Origin: Chloroflexota bacterium
GTDB lineage: Bacteria > Chloroflexota > Dehalococcoidia > Lucifugimonadales > UBA3495
Length of the DNA stretch: 9,937 bases
Direction of reading: 5' to 3'
NCBI GenBank assembly: GCA_022562335.1
Contig: JADFPM010000076.1
Location: 1 to 9,937, forward strand
Positions 6,184 to 9,937 of this stretch are shown piece after piece. The notes under the pieces are model-generated. The model saw nothing but the letters and a program-made list of their open reading frames with translations. It was not told the DNA's origin and made no database searches. Position numbers and translations under genes: made by a program. Each line of letters begins with the position of its first letter. Position 1 is the stretch's first letter.

Positions 6184-7401
6184 ATGGAATCGTCAGTCTT
6201 CGACGTGGTCATAATCGGGGGCGGGATCATCGGCCTGTCCACCGCCCTGCGCTTGAAGCAGGAGCAGTACCCCAATTGGCGGATCGCGGTGGTGGAAAAG
6301 GACGACGGACTGGCCAACCACCAGACGGGCCACAACAGCGGCGTGATCCACTCGGGGATCTATTACCGGCCCGATTCTCATAAGGCGCGCTTTTGCGTCG
6401 AAGGCGCTCAAGCCCTGCTGAAGTTTTGCGATGAGAATGAGATCGAATACAACCTATGTGGCAAGGTGATCGTGGCCATCCACGAATCCGAACTGGAGCG
6501 CCTGGACAGCCTTTATGAGCGCGGCGTGGCCAATGGGGTGAAGGGGTTGGAGATCATCGGCCCGGAACGGCTCAAAGAGATAGAGCCCCACGTCTATGGC
6601 ATCAAGGCCCTGTGGGCGCCCGGCACCGGCATCGTCGATTACAAAAAAGTCGCCGCCGCTTATGCCGGACGGTTTCAAGAGGCCGGCGGCGACATATTCA
6701 CCGGCGCCGAGGTACAGAGCATAACCAAGAAACCCGACGGCCTTTCCATAGAGACCAGCGGTGGCGTTCTGCAGTCGAAACACCTGATCAATTGCGCCGG
6801 TCTGCACGCCGACCGGGTGGCCGAGATGATGGGCGAGAAGATCGACATCCGGATCATCCCCTTTCGCGGAGAGTATTACACCCTCACCCCGGAGGCCCGC
6901 GGGTTGGTGAACGGGCTGATATACCCGGTGCCCGACCCCAGGTTCCCCTTCTTGGGCGTGCACTACACGCGAAATATCCACGGCCAGGTGGAGGCGGGGC
7001 CCAACGCCGTGATGGCGTTGAAACGGGAGGGATACGGCAAGTACGACGTGGACCTGATGGACTCTTGGGGCACGCTGTCCTTCCCCGGGTTTTGGAAAAT
7101 GTCCATGCGCTATTGGAAGATCGGCCTGGGCGAGATGCACCGTTCTTACGTCAAGAGCGTATTCGTGCACGACCTGCAGCGCCTGGTGCCCGAGATCCGG
7201 TCGGAAGACCTGGCTCCCGGCGGCTCGGGCGTGCGGGCCCAGGCCGTAGCCCGCAACGGCGCCCTTCTCGACGACTTCCACATCATCCAGGGAAAGGAAG
7301 CCGTCCACGTGTTGAACGCCCCGTCCCCCGGCGCCACTTCGTCGTTGGCCATCGGAAAGTACATCGGCGATCTGGCAGCCGAGGCGTTCGGCGAAGGCTG
7401 A
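6184..7401 (+). CDS. lhgO: L-2-hydroxyglutarate oxidase
   Basis: This 405-residue FAD-dependent oxidase/dehydrogenase of the DAO family converts L-2-hydroxyglutarate to 2-oxoglutarate and passes electrons to quinone or oxygen. The length is normal for LhgO. Landmarks are the FAD-binding DVVIIGGGIIGLSTALRL at 7-24, VVEKD (36-40) with the ribose-contacting acidic residue, and the LhgO-characteristic HQTGHNSGVIHSGIYY at 46-61. ALWAPGTGIVDYKKVA and the C-terminal NAPSPGATSSLAIGKYIG (378-395) follow. It has no transmembrane segment; such enzymes are often peripherally membrane-bound. The ATG start follows GAGGTGA with a short spacer. It sits behind cinA on the same strand and is followed by stacked inverted repeats. 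In other bacteria LhgO serves glutarate/lysine breakdown or repairs 2-hydroxyglutarate made by side reactions. No glutarate hydroxylase is visible here, so a metabolite-repair role is the simpler inference. Confidence 0.93.
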   Translation: MESSVFDVVIIGGGIIGLSTALRLKQEQYPNWRIAVVEKDDGLANHQTGHNSGVIHSGIYYRPDSHKARFCVEGAQALLKFCDENEIEYNLCGKVIVAIHESELERLDSLYERGVANGVKGLEIIGPERLKEIEPHVYGIKALWAPGTGIVDYKKVAAAYAGRFQEAGGDIFTGAEVQSITKKPDGLSIETSGGVLQSKHLINCAGLHADRVAEMMGEKIDIRIIPFRGEYYTLTPEARGLVNGLIYPVPDPRFPFLGVHYTRNIHGQVEAGPNAVMALKREGYGKYDVDLMDSWGTLSFPGFWKMSMRYWKIGLGEMHRSYVKSVFVHDLQRLVPEIRSEDLAPGGSGVRAQAVARNGALLDDFHIIQGKEAVHVLNAPSPGATSSLAIGKYIGDLAAEAFGEG

Positions 7402-7404
7402 GGC

Positions 7405-7438
7405 TTCCCGTATTTTGGGAAACCCGCCCTGGGCGGGT
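7405..7438 (+). terminator. Two adjacent hairpins after lhgO, possible terminator
   Basis: TTCCC (7405-7409) pairs with GGGAA (7417-7421) around GTATTTT. Immediately after it ACCCGCC (7422-7428) pairs with GGCGGGT (7432-7438) around CTG. They begin 4 bases past the lhgO stop, where a terminator is expected. The strong GC stem lacks a following T run, so intrinsic termination would be non-canonical. Confidence 0.4.
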
Positions 7439-7444
7439 GACCGG

Positions 7445-7475
7445 GGCTCCGGCAAAGTCGCCCTATGGCGGAGCC
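7445..7475 (+). other. Inverted repeat GGCTCCG...CGGAGCC
   Basis: A perfect 7-bp inverted repeat, 7445-7451 with 7469-7475 and a 17-base loop, lies between the lhgO hairpins and the promoter of the next gene. It could be part of the termination structure, or an operator just upstream of the -35 box at 7483. Confidence 0.4.
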
Positions 7476-7482
7476 TAGAATG

Positions 7483-7511
7483 TTGCTGCCCGCGAAGGCT
7501 CTGAGTATAAT
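7483..7511 (+). promoter_or_regulatory. Sigma70-like promoter for the dehydratase-plsX-fabG group
   Basis: A perfect TATAAT -10 box (7506-7511) is separated by exactly 17 bases from TTGCTG (7483-7488), which keeps the key TTG of the -35 box. Transcription should start near 7517-7520. A small stem-loop, CGGCG (7518-7522) with CGCCG (7527-7531) around CATT, lies right at the predicted start. The promoter falls inside the longest possible upstream extension of the next gene, which argues that the extension is not translated. Confidence 0.6.
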
Positions 7512-7548
7512 CGGACGCGGCGCATTCGCCGAAGGGGTGGGCTTGGTG

Positions 7549-7586
7549 TCGACGCTGAAGGCCCCGGCGGGGCCGGAGCATGTAGA
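7549..7586 (+). repeat. GC-rich palindromic element in the dehydratase leader
   Basis: The core GGCCCC (7560-7565) and GGGGCC (7569-7574) pair perfectly around GGC. The outer arms TCGACGCT (7549-7556) and AGCATGTAGA (7577-7586) pair imperfectly, giving an extended hairpin of about 38 bases. It ends at the ribosome binding site GAGGGG (7585-7590), so it could affect translation. The layout resembles dispersed palindromic intergenic repeats of environmental genomes; that relation is inference. Confidence 0.4.
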
Positions 7587-7599
7587 GGGGCAAGATTCC

Positions 7600-8502
7600 A
7601 TGCCTGATTCCGTACCAGGGATCGAGTTGGGGACCTGGCAGGTCACCGAAGAGTCGGTCCTTCGCTACACCCTGGCCGTGGGCGACACGTCGGACCTATA
7701 CCTCCGATCACGCCTGGCGCCGCCCTTGGCATTGACCGCTTGGGCCCTGGGCGCGATGCTCAAAAAACTCGACCTCCCAGCCGGCGCGATCCACAGTGTC
7801 CAAGAGATGCAGACGGTGAGGGGCGTCCGGTTCGGAGAGCAGGTCACCGCCTTCGCCCGTATGGGCCAGCCCAGGAGACGGGGAGACCTGGAATTCATCA
7901 CCGCTGGCTACACGTTGAAGGCGGCCGGCGGAGAAGAGGTGATCACCGGGCAGACCACCGTCCTGGTGAACCATGGCGCCGCCGATACGTCTTCCCAGCG
8001 GGAGCCGAGCGGCACCCAGACAGCTAAACAGGATAACCCGCCCGTTTCACCGGAATCCGCTATCCCAACGGTTGAACGGACCATTACCCAAGACCAGCTC
8101 ACCGCGTATTCCCAGGCATCAGGAGATCACAACCCACTGCATTTGGACCCGGCGTTCGCGGCCACAACCCAATTCGGCAGGATCATTGCCCACGGCATGT
8201 TGACCCTGGCGCTGGTTTCCGAGGCCATGGGCAGGGCCTACGGTAACGCTTGGTTGGAGAGCGGGGCGCTAAAGATCAGGTTCAAGGGCGCCGCGTACCT
8301 GGGCGACCGCCTGTATACCGAATGCCACCCCTCAAAGCAACAGGTGGTTGACCGGGGAATCAGGGAGGTCTGCGCCGTTGGGGTCCTGGAGCGGGAGAGC
8401 GGCCGGGAGTTGGTGAGCGGGTCTGCATCGGTTATGATTGGCGGCGAAAATGAGCCCAACGAGAATGCGGGTCGGCACAATGACCGGAAGCGTGGTTTTT
8501 AA
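7600..8502 (+). CDS. MaoC-like double-hotdog dehydratase (3-hydroxyacyl-thioester dehydratase)
   Basis: This protein of about 300 residues is built of two hotdog domains. The N-terminal domain (about 8-125) resembles the FAS1-like/MaoC N-terminal dehydratase family (VLRYTLAVGDTSDLYL at 20-35, MQTVRGVRFGEQV at 70-82). The C-terminal domain (about 158-280) carries the hydratase-2 signature ASGDHNPLHLD at 173-183, with probable catalytic Asp176 and His181 and the IIAHGM helix at 195-200. The domains are joined by a polar linker (about 127-155). It would reversibly remove water from 3-hydroxyacyl-ACP or -CoA. An in-frame ATG at 7465 exists, but I chose 7600: it has GAGGGG 9 bases upstream, the extra 45 codons do not look like protein, and they overlap a promoter and hairpins. 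The C-terminal ~20 residues are charged and nonconserved-looking. It lies 46 bases before plsX, which suggests a fatty-acid synthesis role in place of FabZ. Confidence 0.85.
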   Translation: MPDSVPGIELGTWQVTEESVLRYTLAVGDTSDLYLRSRLAPPLALTAWALGAMLKKLDLPAGAIHSVQEMQTVRGVRFGEQVTAFARMGQPRRRGDLEFITAGYTLKAAGGEEVITGQTTVLVNHGAADTSSQREPSGTQTAKQDNPPVSPESAIPTVERTITQDQLTAYSQASGDHNPLHLDPAFAATTQFGRIIAHGMLTLALVSEAMGRAYGNAWLESGALKIRFKGAAYLGDRLYTECHPSKQQVVDRGIREVCAVGVLERESGRELVSGSASVMIGGENEPNENAGRHNDRKRGF

Positions 8503-8548
8503 CGTCGCCATTCCGGTGTGTCCGGGAGAGAGGCGAGGGGAGTGAGCG

Positions 8549-9622
8549 ATGTCCGTTAATGGAAGATCAGACGATCGTCCCGTCAGGGTGGCGATGGACG
8601 CCATGGGGGGCGATTTTGGTCCCAAGGAAACCGTTAAAGGCGCGATTGAAGCGCTGGGCAACGACAATATCGAACTCATCCTGGTGGGCGATCAGGAGCC
8701 GGTCCAGGCCGAATTGGACCGCTACGACACCACCGGACGATCGGTGACTTTGGTCCCTTCGGTGGACAAGATCGGGGACGACGAGCATCCCATCCGGGCC
8801 CTGCGCAGTAAGCCCAAGGCATCTATCTTGGTGGCGACCAAACTGGTTAAATCCGGTGATGCCGACGTGGTGGTTTCCATGGGCTCCACCGGCGCTTCCA
8901 TGGCCAGTTCCGTATTCCTCCTGGGATTGATGGATGGTCTGGAACGGCCCTGCCTGGGTGGTCCATTCTTGGGCGTCGCTCCGGGCACCGTCATGGTGGA
9001 CGCCGGAAGCAACATGGACTGCCGCCCGGCGTTGATGTTGAGTTTCGCGGCGTTGGGGTCCGTTTTCGCCCACCGGTTTCTGGGCATTGAAAACCCCAGG
9101 ATCGGCCTCCTCAGCGTGGGTGCCGAGGAAGCCAAGGGCAACAAGCAGGTTCAAGAGAGCTTCGCTTTGCTGAAGGAAAGCCATCTCAACTTCATAGGCA
9201 ACGTCGAGGGAATGGATTTCTTCACCGGCCGGGCCGACGTCATCGTCTGCGACGGCTTCGTGGGCAATATCCTGATGAAGTTCGCGGAAGGATTGGGCGG
9301 GGCACTTTCCGGATTTGTGCAGGAACGCCTGGCGGGTTCCCTCTCCCCCCAAGACCTGGCAAAGATCAGCGACGATCTGTGGCAAACGACCAATATGCCC
9401 AGGACCATGGGCGGCCCGCTTTTCGGCGTGAACGGGGCAGTGGTCCTAGGCCACGGTTCATGCGAGGCCAGCGGCGTTGCCGGGGCGATCCACACGGCCG
9501 TCAGGTATGTCCGGGTGGGCCTGGTGGACAGCATGAGAGAGGAACTCTCCCAGATACATAAAAATCAGCAGACGGCCTCCGAGGGCAGCGGGGCCGCAGC
9601 CAAGGTCAAGGCCAAAAACTAG
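8549..9622 (+). CDS. plsX: Phosphate acyltransferase PlsX
   Basis: This 357-residue enzyme makes acyl-phosphate from acyl-ACP and phosphate, feeding PlsY at the first step of phospholipid synthesis. It is a peripheral membrane protein in studied species. The family pattern is clear: VAMDAMGGDFGPKETVKGA at 14-32, STGASMAS at 113-120, VDAGSNMDCRPALMLSFA at 150-167, PRIGLLSVGAEEAKGN at 183-198 and VIVCDGFVGNILMKFAEG at 231-248. Length is slightly above the usual ~330-345 because of a short polar N-terminus and a low-complexity Ala/Lys tail (about 343-357). Several usual Asn positions are Ser here (GSTGA and DAGSN instead of GNTGA and DAGAN). The ATG start is preceded by GAGGGGAG at 6 bases. Ribosomal protein L32 (rpmF) and fabD, frequent neighbours of plsX elsewhere, are not adjacent in this window; a dehydratase and a fabG-like gene flank it. 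Confidence 0.95.
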   Translation: MSVNGRSDDRPVRVAMDAMGGDFGPKETVKGAIEALGNDNIELILVGDQEPVQAELDRYDTTGRSVTLVPSVDKIGDDEHPIRALRSKPKASILVATKLVKSGDADVVVSMGSTGASMASSVFLLGLMDGLERPCLGGPFLGVAPGTVMVDAGSNMDCRPALMLSFAALGSVFAHRFLGIENPRIGLLSVGAEEAKGNKQVQESFALLKESHLNFIGNVEGMDFFTGRADVIVCDGFVGNILMKFAEGLGGALSGFVQERLAGSLSPQDLAKISDDLWQTTNMPRTMGGPLFGVNGAVVLGHGSCEASGVAGAIHTAVRYVRVGLVDSMREELSQIHKNQQTASEGSGAAAKVKAKN

Positions 9623-9627
9623 ATGTC

Positions 9628-9653
9628 CGGGTATCTCGTGCGGGTATCTCGTG
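9628..9653 (+). repeat. 13-bp perfect tandem duplication
   Basis: CGGGTATCTCGTG occurs twice back to back (9628-9640, 9641-9653), 5 bases after the plsX stop. It is probably a replication-slippage duplication in the plsX-fabG gap; I see no hairpin or promoter in it. Confidence 0.85.
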
Positions 9654-9682
9654 ATCGAGGATTTTGATGTGAGGCGGTTGGA

Positions 9683-9937
9683 GTGACAGCGGCGGATTCA
9701 GACCGGCAGGTAGCCCTGGTCACGGGGGCGTCTCGCGGGATAGGCTCCGTCATCGCCTGCCGCCTGGCCCGGGCGGGGATCCGGGTCGGCGTGAATTACA
9801 ATTCCAGTCAAAAGGCCGCCACGCAAGTGGTCAAAGACATCGTTGCGGCCGGCGGCGAAGCATTTGTGGTCGAAGGCGATGTCTCTCAAGAAGGACCGGC
9901 GGCGGCGGCGGTAAAGCAGACCTTCGATCACTGGGGC
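9683..9937 (+). CDS. fabG: 3-oxoacyl-ACP reductase FabG-like SDR, 3'-partial
   Basis: The first 85 codons of a short-chain dehydrogenase/reductase are cut by the window end. The NADP-binding TGASRGIG motif is at residues 14-21, NYNSS at 38-42 follows the second strand as in FabG proteins, and GDVSQE at 65-70 gives the Asp that holds the adenine ring. The later NNAG and YxxxK motifs lie outside. The start is GTG: an in-frame TGA at 9665-9667 excludes any longer form, and GAGGCGG lies 5 bases upstream. It follows plsX by 60 bases on the same strand, which supports 3-ketoacyl-ACP reductase in fatty-acid synthesis. Other SDR substrates remain possible because the catalytic part is not seen. Confidence 0.85.
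   Translation, partial: MTAADSDRQVALVTGASRGIGSVIACRLARAGIRVGVNYNSSQKAATQVVKDIVAAGGEAFVVEGDVSQEGPAAAAVKQTFDHWG

Noticed and set aside
6454..7593. A 379-codon open frame antisense to lhgO
   Set aside because: It mirrors the high-GC third-position pattern of lhgO, has no recognisable domain, and lhgO itself shows clear family motifs along the same stretch.
7465..7599. 45-codon N-terminal extension of the dehydratase
   Set aside because: It overlaps a TATAAT promoter and hairpins, lacks family similarity, and the ATG at 7600 has a better ribosome binding site.
8450..8545. A 31-codon plus-strand frame ending just before plsX, considered as ribosomal protein L32
   Set aside because: It has none of the basic zinc-finger features of L32, no good ribosome binding site, and overlaps the end of the dehydratase.

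Overview
The window looks like a piece of a GC-rich (about 60%) environmental bacterial genome. My best guess is Chloroflexota of the SAR202/Dehalococcoidia type. This rests on two adjacent luciferase-like flavin monooxygenase paralogues, a D-2-hydroxyacid dehydrogenase, an L-2-hydroxyglutarate oxidase and a zinc-free quinone reductase packed together. SAR202-type genomes are known for expanded families of such oxidoreductases. No rRNA, tRNA, CRISPR array or transposase is visible, so this assignment is inference.

Left arm, minus strand (222-4562): four genes read leftward from a divergent intergenic region. They are two LLM-class flavin-dependent oxidoreductases (3384-4562 and 2195-3247), a D-2-hydroxyacid dehydrogenase (1015-2001) and a quinone oxidoreductase-like reading frame (222-932). 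The gaps around the dehydrogenase carry three clusters of a 7-bp tandem repeat (TCAGCNN / GCTGATA). The last reading frame is chimeric: about 181 residues of a medium-chain quinone reductase run in frame into the last ~55 residues of a CdaA-type diadenylate cyclase. GC content drops from about 62-65% to about 40-50% at the join. A small two-segment membrane ORF (7-204, plus strand) lies in the low-GC part at the window edge. The first ~385 bases therefore seem to come from a different locus or genome than the rest, through recombination or misassembly.

Right arm, plus strand (4858-9937): cinA, whose C-terminal deamidase domain has lost its signature motif, is followed by lhgO (L-2-hydroxyglutarate oxidase). 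A structured intergenic region comes next, with stacked inverted repeats, a perfect TATAAT -10 box and a hairpin leader. It leads into a lipid-synthesis group: a double-hotdog MaoC-type dehydratase (start corrected to 7600), plsX, and the beginning of a fabG-like reductase cut by the window end. Together these could supply the 3-hydroxyacyl dehydration, acyl-phosphate formation and 3-ketoacyl reduction steps of fatty-acid and phospholipid synthesis.

The left arm reads as an oxidative catabolism module (flavin monooxygenation, 2-hydroxyacid oxidation, quinone-linked reduction), the right arm as housekeeping. The strongest unusual signals are the chimeric quinone reductase/diadenylate cyclase frame and the degenerate CinA deamidase domain.
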